From positions 1 through 45,683 of the forward strand of contig NZ_DATCTU010000094.1 in NCBI RefSeq assembly GCF_036567765.1: a stretch of 45,683 bases of DNA, written 5' to 3'. The notes beneath the pieces are model-generated. The model was not told the DNA's origin. It did not search any database and saw nothing but the letters and a program-made list of their open reading frames with translations. Source of the stretch: Pseudobacteroides sp. (GTDB lineage: Bacteria > Bacillota > Clostridia > Acetivibrionales > DSM-2933). Position 1 is the stretch's first letter. Every line of letters begins with the position of its first letter. Position numbers and translations under genes: made by a program. Shown here piece after piece: positions 1 to 6,708 of this stretch.

Positions 1-25
1 ATATCTATTATAATTTTTATTCAGC

Positions 26-53
26 TAAATAGTTTTCATTTATGCACCGATAG
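26..53 (+). promoter_or_regulatory. Candidate sigma-D (sigma-28) type promoter
   Basis: TAAA at 26-29 and ACCGATAG at 46-53, separated by 16 bases, resemble the motility sigma factor consensus (TAAA, 14-16 bases, GCCGATAA), with six of eight -10 bases matching. It lies 40 bases upstream of the HD-GYP gene. A sigma-D promoter would tie that gene to the flagellar regulon, which is an inference. Confidence 0.45.
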
Positions 54-93
54 TATATTTACAATAATAATTTTTGCTCTTGGAGGTTAGTCT

Positions 94-1164
94 ATGAGGG
101 TCGTTAATATTTCCAATCTAAAAGGAGATGAAAAGATCGGCAAGCAGGTATTTGACAATACCGGAAGAATTTTGCTAAATGCAGGCACTAAATTGAGTCA
201 GTTCTCTATTGATAAACTTATTAGCTTAGGTATCCAATCAGTTTATATAGATGATGAGATTTCAAAAGAAGTTGTTATAGATGAGGCAGTATCAGAGAAT
301 ATACGTCAGATGGGTAAATATGCTCTTAAGGAGACAATGGAAAAGTATAGTAAAATCGGTACATCTGATAACAGCGATATAGTTAAAGCAGTAAACTCAA
401 TAATAGATGAAGTGTTTTCAAATAAAAATACACTAGTAAACGCTACGGAAATACGGACTTGTTGCAATTCTGTATTCTCTCACTCGGTAAATGTATGTGT
501 ATTGTCAAGCTTGGTAGGAATACACATGGGATACAACATGCTAAAACTCAAGGATATTGCTTTAGGAGCAATCCTACATGATATCGGTAAAATAATAATA
601 CAAAACGATAAGAAAACCCTTTTGGAGTTTAATTCAAAAAAAGATTCAGATATTTATATTGAATCAATGCATCCTAAAATTGGGCATGACTTTTTGGGGA
701 GGGAAAATTTCTGCAGTACCCACTCAAAAATGGCAGTCTTAATGCATCATGAAAAGGTCGATGGAACTGGATATCCACTTAAGTTAAAAGGTAATGATAT
801 AAATGAAATAGCAAAGTTAGTTTCTGTTTGCAATACCTTTGTAAATTTGATTTCAGGAAAAGGGAATGAGCCCTCCAAATCGGTGAATGAGGCAGTTAAG
901 CAAATATCCCAAATGAGCGGATACAGTTTCGATGACACTATTGTTAAAACTCTTACAATGAACGTAGCTACCTACCCATCAGGCACAGGAGTAGTACTAA
1001 ACACTAATGAAAGCGGGCTGGTTTTACGGCAAAATTTATCAATGCCCCTAAGGCCTGTAGTTAAGGTTTTGTTAGACAAGGCAGGAGAGCCAATAGCAGA
1101 GCCCTATGAAATGGACTTACTAAAGGAGTCCAATATCCTTATAAAAGGAAATTGTGAACTATAA
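94..1164 (+). CDS. HD-GYP domain protein (cyclic-di-GMP phosphodiesterase family)
   Basis: The N-terminal ~60 residues form the small beta-rich region usual in clostridial HD-GYP proteins. The HD-GYP domain follows from about residue 100: His130, His162-Asp163 in an HDIGK motif, His193, His218-His219 and the GTGYP signature at 224-228. Active members hydrolyse c-di-GMP in the cytoplasm with a di- or tri-iron centre. The site that usually reads VADxFDAL here reads VCNTFVNL, so the last metal-ligand aspartate is Asn247 and the next Asp is Val250; the DRPY-like motif is also absent. It may therefore bind c-di-GMP without efficient hydrolysis. Start ATG 94 has GGAGG at 82-86. The family is clear; catalytic activity is doubtful. 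Confidence 0.88.
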   Translation: MRVVNISNLKGDEKIGKQVFDNTGRILLNAGTKLSQFSIDKLISLGIQSVYIDDEISKEVVIDEAVSENIRQMGKYALKETMEKYSKIGTSDNSDIVKAVNSIIDEVFSNKNTLVNATEIRTCCNSVFSHSVNVCVLSSLVGIHMGYNMLKLKDIALGAILHDIGKIIIQNDKKTLLEFNSKKDSDIYIESMHPKIGHDFLGRENFCSTHSKMAVLMHHEKVDGTGYPLKLKGNDINEIAKLVSVCNTFVNLISGKGNEPSKSVNEAVKQISQMSGYSFDDTIVKTLTMNVATYPSGTGVVLNTNESGLVLRQNLSMPLRPVVKVLLDKAGEPIAEPYEMDLLKESNILIKGNCEL

Positions 1165-1233
1165 GTAGCTTATTGTATTAAAAAAATACCTCCCCAGCCT
1201 TAATCGTTTCCGATCATTGCTAAGAAGGAGGTG

Positions 1234-1272
1234 ATGAGTCATTTTAATTGCACAACTTATACCAGTATATAA
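1234..1272 (+). other. Possible 12-codon leader peptide with a sequesterable Shine-Dalgarno
   Basis: AAGGAGGTGATG at 1225-1236 is an almost ideal Shine-Dalgarno directly followed by an ATG that opens a 12-codon ORF ending at TAA 1270-1272. ACCTCC at 1188-1193 can pair with GGAGGT at 1227-1232 and hide the site. No protein family is recognisable. Function, and even translation, is unproven. Confidence 0.25.
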
Positions 1273-1292
1273 TTATCAACACACTTATAATA

Positions 1293-1395
1293 AGTGATAA
1301 TGCTCACTATTTTTTAAGTAAATGCTCACTATTTTTCCCGAAAAAAGTGAATATTATCATATTTCTTTTACAAAATATTACTGTTAGTATATAAT
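1293..1395 (+). promoter_or_regulatory. SigA promoter with upstream repeated operator-like elements
   Basis: TTTACA at 1367-1372 and TATAAT at 1390-1395 with a 17-base spacer make a near-consensus promoter for the response regulator. Upstream, a 16-base direct repeat (beginning AATGCTCACT) occurs at 1299 and 1321, exactly 22 bp or two helical turns apart. Each copy also forms an AGTGA/TCACT inverted repeat (1293-1297 with 1304-1308; 1326-1330 with 1346-1350). This looks like a dimer-binding operator, perhaps for autoregulation. Confidence 0.55.
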
Positions 1396-1427
1396 AAGTA
1401 ATTGAATAATATTGGGGAGATGGAAAT

Positions 1428-2075
1428 ATGTATCGAATTTTAATTGCTGAGAATCAGCCGCTTGTTAGAGAAGGTATTAAATTGATTCTTGAGCAGGATA
1501 GTGAAATAGACGTAATGGGTTTTGCATCTAATGGCAATGATGCTTTTAATATAATTAAACACAATAAAGTAGATTTGGTGCTAATGGATATTGTAATAGA
1601 TGATTGTAATGGAATTGAGGCTACCGAAAAAATTAAGAAATTTGACCCATCTATTAAAGTACTTACCCTAACCTCCTTTTGCAATGAAGTTGACATAATA
1701 GAAATTATAAACGCTGGAGCTGATGGCTGCATATCAAAAAATATGGAATCTCTCAACTTAATTCTTGCTGTAAAAGGAACATTGAGTGGCCTTAAAATCT
1801 TTCACCACGATATATATGAAACTCTAATAAACAATTCAATTAGGCTTGGATATGAAATCAACAAATCACAAAAAGCTTGTTTGCATAAATTAACCCAAAA
1901 TGAACTTGATATACTAAAGCTTATTGTAGAAGGAAAAAAGAATGAAGATATCTCAGAAGAAATCTGCTTAAGTGAGGGAAGGGTAAGAAACGTAATAACC
2001 GATTTGCTCTTAAAATTCAATGTGGACAACAGAACCCAACTGGCAGTGTTTGCAGTAAAGAACAAATTGATATAG
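1428..2075 (+). CDS. NarL/LuxR-family response regulator
   Basis: An N-terminal receiver domain (about 1-120) has Asp54 as phosphoacceptor in a VLMD strand, Thr82 and Lys104 as the switch residues. The usual acidic pair near residue 8 is Glu8-Asn9, one acid short of canonical. A GerE/LuxR helix-turn-helix spans about 152-215. At 215 residues it is full length. It should be a DNA-binding transcription factor controlled by phosphorylation, but no histidine kinase gene adjoins it, so it is an orphan regulator. GGGGAG precedes the ATG. Its own promoter with paired repeats lies directly upstream. The target genes are unknown. Confidence 0.9.
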   Translation: MYRILIAENQPLVREGIKLILEQDSEIDVMGFASNGNDAFNIIKHNKVDLVLMDIVIDDCNGIEATEKIKKFDPSIKVLTLTSFCNEVDIIEIINAGADGCISKNMESLNLILAVKGTLSGLKIFHHDIYETLINNSIRLGYEINKSQKACLHKLTQNELDILKLIVEGKKNEDISEEICLSEGRVRNVITDLLLKFNVDNRTQLAVFAVKNKLI

Positions 2076-2105
2076 GGGGGTAGGTTCAGCATATGCTATT
2101 ATCCC

Positions 2106-2561
2106 CTAGGTATCAAGAAACTTACGTGTTTCATTAAGTGAATTATATATTGCAATTTCTTCGTCATTCTCCAAATGAGGCTTCTTAAGATTAGGGCTTT
2201 CCAACTCGCCCCCCATGTCCCTTATTATTTGCTTTGCCTTATCCTCCTGTCCCTCATTTGATTCGGCAATTACCTTACAATTTGCATCGGCTACCTCTTC
2301 AAATTTACCAATCCCGCTTACCATAGGGCTGGCTGCCACTAAAGGTGCCTTATCCCTGATTTCGCCATATGCACCTGACTCTAAAACTAATCCCGATAGG
2401 CTTACAGAAGTTTCAGTACCAGGAAGGTTTGTCTCTACATTCCTGTCATCACGGTAATGCTCATTCATATCAACAACAACTTTATTAAATCCCGCTTCCT
2501 TGAGTTTTGCAACAGTTTCATTTGCTGTTTTAATATTGCTGAAATATCCTTCAATTTTCAT
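2106..2561 (-). CDS. Conserved hypothetical protein, ferredoxin-like fold predicted
   Basis: I do not recognise the family. The 151-residue acidic protein has a beta-alpha-beta start (residues 1-35, with KLKEAGFNKVVV) and a second similar unit near residues 93-118 (CKVIAES, then a helix and MGGEL). This two-half pattern resembles small regulatory or general-stress domains of the ferredoxin-like type. There is no signal peptide, membrane segment or metal motif. GAAGGA lies eight bases before the ATG on the minus strand. It converges on the response regulator gene with a 30-base gap. The function is not assigned. Confidence 0.7.
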   Translation of the reverse strand: MKIEGYFSNIKTANETVAKLKEAGFNKVVVDMNEHYRDDRNVETNLPGTETSVSLSGLVLESGAYGEIRDKAPLVAASPMVSGIGKFEEVADANCKVIAESNEGQEDKAKQIIRDMGGELESPNLKKPHLENDEEIAIYNSLNETRKFLDT

Positions 2562-2729
2562 AGCTTATCCTTCTTTCATAATCACTTTTAATTTATTTTT
2601 TCATTTACATAAAAAATTATTCATTAAAGATTTATGACTTTTAATCTAAAATTAAATTTGAATAAATATCAGTAATCATGCAAAGCATATATAATGGTAA
2701 AACCGATTTGTAAGTTATGGAGGAACCGG
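2562..2729. other. Spacer between the divergent 2106-2561 gene and the ADH remnant
   Basis: AT-rich spacer. A TATAAT at 2690-2695 could be a -10 box for rightward transcription, but no good -35 is seen at 17 bases. Nothing else is recognisable. The rest of the gap up to 2872 holds the ADH remnant and the ribosome-binding site of the next gene. Confidence 0.4.
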
Positions 2730-2819
2730 ATGAAAGCAATAGTATATGATGGTATAAAAGATGTAAAAGTCACAAATGTAGGTGATAACTGTATAAAGGT
2801 AGTATTAAAACCATCGTGA
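2730..2819 (+). pseudogene. N-terminal remnant of a zinc-dependent alcohol dehydrogenase
   Basis: A 29-codon ORF starts at ATG 2730 behind a good GGAGG (2719-2723). Its first 14 residues (MKAIVYDGIKDVKV) match the start of medium-chain, zinc-dependent alcohol/threonine dehydrogenases. The reading then jumps to a short stretch resembling a slightly later part of the family (DNCIKVVLKPS, compared with the usual DDVIVKV strand) and ends at TGA 2817-2819. No catalytic or Rossmann sequence follows. I read it as a gene that lost nearly all of its body by deletion while keeping its translation start. A functional 29-residue peptide is less likely. Confidence 0.5.
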
Positions 2820-2872
2820 TTTTCTTATGTATACTACCATAAAATTTATGAAACCAGGAGGCAATGTACTTC

Positions 2873-3091
2873 ATGAAAGCAAACAAATTTGTAATTTCAG
2901 GTTTGAATGACCCTAAGGACATAAGAAATATCGAACAGACAATACTTCACTCACATGAAGGTATAAACGCAGTAAGAGTAGATATGGAGGCCAGTACAGT
3001 TACTGTTGACTACGATGAAGGCAGATATACCGAAGAGGATATTAAAAGCTTTGTAAGCCACACTGGTTTAAATGTAATAAAAGTTAAGTAA
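2873..3091 (+). CDS. Small HMA-like (heavy-metal-associated fold) protein without CxxC
   Basis: The 72-residue product fits the beta-alpha-beta-beta-alpha-beta pattern of HMA metal chaperones: strand KFVISGL, helix, strand INAVRVDMEASTVTVDY, helix, strand. The loop that normally carries MxCxxC reads GLNDPKD, so it has no cysteines and probably does not bind copper in the usual way. ATG 2873 is preferred over ATG 2864 because AGGAGG (2856-2861) lies eleven bases before 2873 but only two before 2864. It has its own terminator at 3110-3150. The partner or role is unknown. Confidence 0.75.
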   Translation: MKANKFVISGLNDPKDIRNIEQTILHSHEGINAVRVDMEASTVTVDYDEGRYTEEDIKSFVSHTGLNVIKVK

Positions 3092-3109
3092 TGTTAATGC
3101 TTACAGTTT

Positions 3110-3150
3110 AAAAAACGCACTAATCAACTATAATATTAGTGCGTTTTTTT
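3110..3150 (+). terminator. Rho-independent terminator of the HMA-like gene
   Basis: A 15-bp perfect inverted repeat, AAAAAACGCACTAAT at 3110-3124 with ATTAGTGCGTTTTTT at 3135-3149, ends in a T run. Confidence 0.93.
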
Positions 3151-3224
3151 ATATGTCTTGACTTAATATGATTAAAAGTTTTTTCACATTTTATCCTATT
3201 CCCTTAAATTCCCGTTTCTTTATT

Positions 3225-3253
3225 TTGACAATACCGATTTGTTGTGGTATTGT
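3225..3253 (+). promoter_or_regulatory. SigA promoter of the cobalamin-uptake operon
   Basis: TTGACA at 3225-3230 and TATTGT at 3248-3253 with a 17-base spacer place the transcription start near 3260, just before the riboswitch. Confidence 0.75.
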
Positions 3254-3274
3254 AATAACAATTGAATACTGTTA

Positions 3275-3497
3275 TCAAAGGTTCTTGAACACTAGATTGA
3301 TAGTTCTTTAACTATGTTAAAAATGTTAATAATCTTATCACTTTTAATATATTAATAAGTTCGAGACTAAGAGGGAAACAGGTGTAAGTCCTGTACGGTC
3401 CCGCCGCTGTGATTGGTGAGGTTTCGCAAAATGCCACTGGATTAAATCCGGGAAGGCGTGAATCCTATGAACCTGAGTCAGAAGACCTGCCTTTGAA
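3275..3497 (+). promoter_or_regulatory. Cobalamin (B12) riboswitch
   Basis: The conserved core is plain: GGGAAACAGGTGTAAGTCC near 3373, then ACGGTCCCGCCGCTGT, the GGGAAGGCG-type segment near 3450, and the B12 box CAGAAGACCTGCC ending near 3491. The ends close a P1 stem, TCAAAGG (3275-3281) with CCTTTGA (3490-3496). It should bind adenosyl- or another cobalamin and shut off the downstream btuFCD operon when the vitamin is abundant, acting through the terminator at 3568-3605. Between aptamer and terminator lies a 10-codon ORF (3537-3569) with a strong GGGAGG site. Confidence 0.95.
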
Positions 3498-3567
3498 TTA
3501 ACACCAAAACTCTACGAGCGATAGGGAGGTGTAGGAATGCTTATTTATTATAACGATAATTATCCTT

Positions 3568-3605
3568 AAGTCTCTTAACCCTCTGGTTTAGAGACTTTAT
3601 TTATG
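3568..3605 (+). terminator. Riboswitch-controlled intrinsic terminator
   Basis: AAGTCTCTTAACC (3568-3580) pairs with GGTTTAGAGACTT (3585-3597) with one mismatch, followed by a TATTTAT tract. It sits between the cobalamin aptamer and btuF and is the likely expression platform. Confidence 0.85.
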
Positions 3606-3648
3606 CTTATTGCCTTGACATTAAAAATGAATTGGAGTGAAAATTGCA

Positions 3649-4590
3649 ATGAAAAAAAGAATACTGACTTTAATTTCTTTAGCTATACTGGCGTTTTTGC
3701 TTGTTGCATGCAGTAATACCCAGACTTCCGATGATGCTGCAAAACCAACAAGTACACTCGCAAATGCCCCTTTATACCCATTAACAATAACAGACTCATA
3801 TGGAAGACAGGTAGAAATAGATGCAGAACCACAAAAAGTAATATCCATTGCCCCCAATATTACCGAGATGATTTATGCATTAGGCCGGTCTTCCAAACTT
3901 ATAGGCCGGTCTGAATACTGCGATTATCCTGAAGATGCTAAAAAGATTGCATCAGTGGGGTCCTTGGAGGACCCAAGTATTGAAAAAGTTGTTGAGTTAA
4001 AGCCTGATCTTGTTATAGTTTCTACTCACTTTAAAAAAGAAGTAATCGAAAAGCTTGAAAGTATGGGTGTAAAGGTAGCTGCTTTCTATGGACAGGAAAG
4101 TTTTGAAGGTGTTTATTCTACCATTGAAAATGTGGGTACAGTATTAAATGCAAAGGATAATGCCGATAAGCTCATAAAAGGTATGAAGGCCAAGGTACAA
4201 AGTGTAACTGACAGAGTTAAGGACAAGCCTAAGCCAAGCGTTTACTATGTTGTTTCGTACGGTAAAATGGGTGATTATACCGCAGGAAAAGATACTTTCA
4301 TTGGTCAAATGATACAAATTGCCGGAGGTAAAAATGCTGCTGACGATGTGCAAGGCTGGTCATACAGTCTTGAAAAACTGGTCGAGAAGAATCCTGAAAT
4401 ACTTATCTGCTCAAAATATTATAATTCAAAACAGGGAATTGAAAGTACCAGCGGTTATAAGGATTTATCCGCCGTTAAAAACGGAAAACTCCTTGAGATT
4501 GACAATAACCTTCTTGACAGGCAGGGTCCAAGGCTTGCAGACGGTCTTACACAACTTGCCAAAGCTATACACCCTGAAGCATATAATTGA
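3649..4590 (+). CDS. btuF: Cobalamin ABC transporter substrate-binding lipoprotein
   Basis: This is the extracellular lipoprotein that captures corrinoid and delivers it to the BtuCD permease. A signal peptide ends in the lipobox LVAC with Cys21 as the lipidated residue. The remainder is a TroA/BtuF-type two-lobed binding domain: VISIAPNITEMIYALG near the start, then VGSLEDPSIEKVVELKPDLVI, WSYSLEKLVEKNPEILI and a GPRLADGLTQLAKAIHPE end. ATG 3649 is chosen over GTG 3637 because GGAG at 3634-3637 is correctly spaced only for the ATG. It is the first gene behind the cobalamin riboswitch, which makes corrinoid a much safer substrate call than iron-siderophore. Confidence 0.93.
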   Translation: MKKRILTLISLAILAFLLVACSNTQTSDDAAKPTSTLANAPLYPLTITDSYGRQVEIDAEPQKVISIAPNITEMIYALGRSSKLIGRSEYCDYPEDAKKIASVGSLEDPSIEKVVELKPDLVIVSTHFKKEVIEKLESMGVKVAAFYGQESFEGVYSTIENVGTVLNAKDNADKLIKGMKAKVQSVTDRVKDKPKPSVYYVVSYGKMGDYTAGKDTFIGQMIQIAGGKNAADDVQGWSYSLEKLVEKNPEILICSKYYNSKQGIESTSGYKDLSAVKNGKLLEIDNNLLDRQGPRLADGLTQLAKAIHPEAYN

Positions 4591-4666
4591 TAAGTGATCA
4601 AGACTGTAAGTTTAATAAAGCAGTAAAATCAATTTACATGTGTGGAGCATAACTAGAGGTAACATT

Positions 4667-5722
4667 ATGGTATATGTAGAAAAGAGACCATTTATAAAGT
4701 TAATTTTATGTCTGTCATTTATTGGCTTGCTGGCTGCGATTGTTCTTTCAGCCACGTTCGGAGCTGCACATATATCATTTATGGATGCGGTTTTGATTAT
4801 GTGTTCTAAAATCCCCATTATTGGAAACTATATACCTATCCACAATATAGATGCAGCACATACAATGATTGTATTGAACTTAAGGCTTCCAAGGATCATT
4901 CTCTCAGCCCTTGTTGGATCGGCACTTTCAGTAGTGGGTGCAGCACTTCAGGGAATGTTTAAGAATCCCATGGCAGACCCCTATGTTATGGGCATATCAT
5001 CCGGGGCCTCCCTTGGATCAGCAATTGCCATTGTAGCAGGGCTGGAATACACGTTTTCAGGTATTGGCCTCATAACAATGTTTGCTTTTACCGGGTCTAT
5101 ATTGACAATTATTTGCATTTACAATATCGCAAGGGTGGGTAATAAGATTCCTTCAACCACACTATTGCTGGCAGGGATTGCAATAAACTTTATGCTGTTA
5201 TCGATGGTCTCTGTTATTATGGTATTTAATCGTGATCAGGTGGAGAAAATAGTATTCTGGGTAATGGGAAGCGTTTCCGCTGCAAGCTGGAATCAAATCG
5301 CGTTTCTATTTCCTATGGTATTAATAGGTATCATTGTAATACTGGTATTCTCAAGAGATCTTAATCTTATGTCAACTGGAGAGGAGACTGCAAAAAGCCT
5401 TGGAACTGAGGTAGAGAATGTTAAGAAAATACTAATAGTTATTTGTTCAATATTGGTGGCGGCTTCAGTATCGGTCAGCGGTGCGATTGGTTTTGTAGGA
5501 CTTATCATACCTCATGCCGTCAGATTGTTATCCGGCTCTGACCACAGATCATTGCTCCCATTTTCAGCAGTTGGGGGTGCTTTGTTTATGGTGATTTGCG
5601 ATACTATTTCGAGAAGTGCTGCTGCTCCCATGGAAATTCCGGTAGGAGCAGTTACTTCCATTTTAGGGTCGCCATATTTTATATATCTGCTGTATAAGAA
5701 TAAGAAGAAGGTGTTTAGGTGA
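4667..5722 (+). CDS. btuC: Cobalamin ABC transporter permease (FecCD/BtuC family)
   Basis: This 351-residue polytopic membrane protein has about nine to ten hydrophobic helices. Family signatures include RLPRI at 73-77, the GAALQGMFKNPMADPYVMG segment near 91-109, and GAIGFVGLIIPHAVR near 272-286, which contacts the ATPase. It forms the translocation channel of the corrinoid importer. ATG 4667 has AGAGG eight bases upstream; an earlier in-frame GTG at 4640 lacks a site. It follows btuF by 76 bases, and its TGA overlaps the btuD ATG. Confidence 0.94.
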   Translation: MVYVEKRPFIKLILCLSFIGLLAAIVLSATFGAAHISFMDAVLIMCSKIPIIGNYIPIHNIDAAHTMIVLNLRLPRIILSALVGSALSVVGAALQGMFKNPMADPYVMGISSGASLGSAIAIVAGLEYTFSGIGLITMFAFTGSILTIICIYNIARVGNKIPSTTLLLAGIAINFMLLSMVSVIMVFNRDQVEKIVFWVMGSVSAASWNQIAFLFPMVLIGIIVILVFSRDLNLMSTGEETAKSLGTEVENVKKILIVICSILVAASVSVSGAIGFVGLIIPHAVRLLSGSDHRSLLPFSAVGGALFMVICDTISRSAAAPMEIPVGAVTSILGSPYFIYLLYKNKKKVFR

Positions 5723-6543
5723 TGAGTGCAAAGAAGCTTATAACCATAGAAAAACTTAATTGGGTTTATGGTCACAATAAGGTGCTTGATGATATAAGCC
5801 TTACAATATATGAAGGTGGGGTATATGGAATAATAGGACCTAATGGCTCCGGCAAAACCACTCTTTTAAAGAATATGGCACGGTGCCTTATGCCTGAAAA
5901 GGGTTCCATTCACCTAAATGAAAAAGACCTTACTCAGTTTTCCAACAATACGCTGGCAAAGGAAATAGCCTATGTGCCTCAAAGCACAGATATGGAGTTT
6001 GAATTCTCCGTTATGGATATGGTTTTGATGGGGAGAAGCCCATACATAAAAAGGTTTCAATCTGAAAGTACTTCAGATATTAACATAGCTGAAAATGCTA
6101 TGAAAGTGACCAACACCTGGCATTTAAGGGACAAAAATATAAACATGATAAGCGGAGGCGAGAGACAAAGGGTAATAATTGCACGTGCCCTAGCCCAAAA
6201 GACCAATATCATGCTTCTGGACGAACCTGTATCCCAGCTGGACATACACCACCAGATTGAAATTCTTGATATATTGAAAAGGCTGTCTATGGACAAAAAG
6301 GTCTCGGTTATACTAAGTCTCCACGATCTCAACATGGCCGCACAGTTCTGCGACAAGCTTATACTGATGGATAAGGGAAAAATATTTAAGGAAGGCCTTC
6401 CCCATGATATTATAAAAGAAGATATTGTTTACTCGGTTTATGGTGTAAAAGCAATAGTTATGAAAAACCCTGTTACAGGTACGCCTCATCTGATACCATA
6501 TAGCTGTACGGGAAACACTAAAGCAAGTTCTGCCGGCTGTTGA
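5722..6543 (+). CDS. btuD: Cobalamin ABC transporter ATP-binding protein
   Basis: This is the cytoplasmic ATPase powering the BtuFCD importer. Walker A GPNGSGKTT lies at 39-47, the Q-loop near Gln87, the signature ISGGERQ at 143-149, Walker B MLLDEP at 164-169 and the switch His201. At 273 residues it is the normal length for FecE/BtuD proteins. The ATG overlaps the btuC stop codon (TGATG), so translation is probably coupled. A long palindromic terminator follows at 6577-6622. Confidence 0.94.
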   Translation: MSAKKLITIEKLNWVYGHNKVLDDISLTIYEGGVYGIIGPNGSGKTTLLKNMARCLMPEKGSIHLNEKDLTQFSNNTLAKEIAYVPQSTDMEFEFSVMDMVLMGRSPYIKRFQSESTSDINIAENAMKVTNTWHLRDKNINMISGGERQRVIIARALAQKTNIMLLDEPVSQLDIHHQIEILDILKRLSMDKKVSVILSLHDLNMAAQFCDKLILMDKGKIFKEGLPHDIIKEDIVYSVYGVKAIVMKNPVTGTPHLIPYSCTGNTKASSAGC

Positions 6544-6576
6544 TGCAGATCTAAATAATCTTGCATACATAAAATC

Positions 6577-6622
6577 AAAACGCAGCAAATGGTACTAAAT
6601 TTCAGCACCATTTGCTGCGTTT
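6577..6622. terminator. Bidirectional terminator between convergent genes
   Basis: AAACGCAGCAAATGGT (6578-6593) pairs perfectly with ACCATTTGCTGCGTTT (6607-6622). The central bases are themselves almost palindromic around AAATTT. It separates btuD from the convergent LamG protein gene. Confidence 0.85.
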
Positions 6623-6708
6623 AACTCAATGTAACCAATAAACTGAAAGAAATTGAAGTTGTTTTAGATGATACCTATATAGTCAGCAACTATAATTGGT
6701 ATACAGGA

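Noticed and set aside
4319..4597. 92-codon plus-strand ORF overlapping btuF
   Set aside because: Out-of-frame shadow with no family signature; the btuF frame is clear.
6577..6622. Long palindrome considered as an attachment or recombination site
   Set aside because: Position between convergent genes and stem-loop shape fit a bidirectional terminator.
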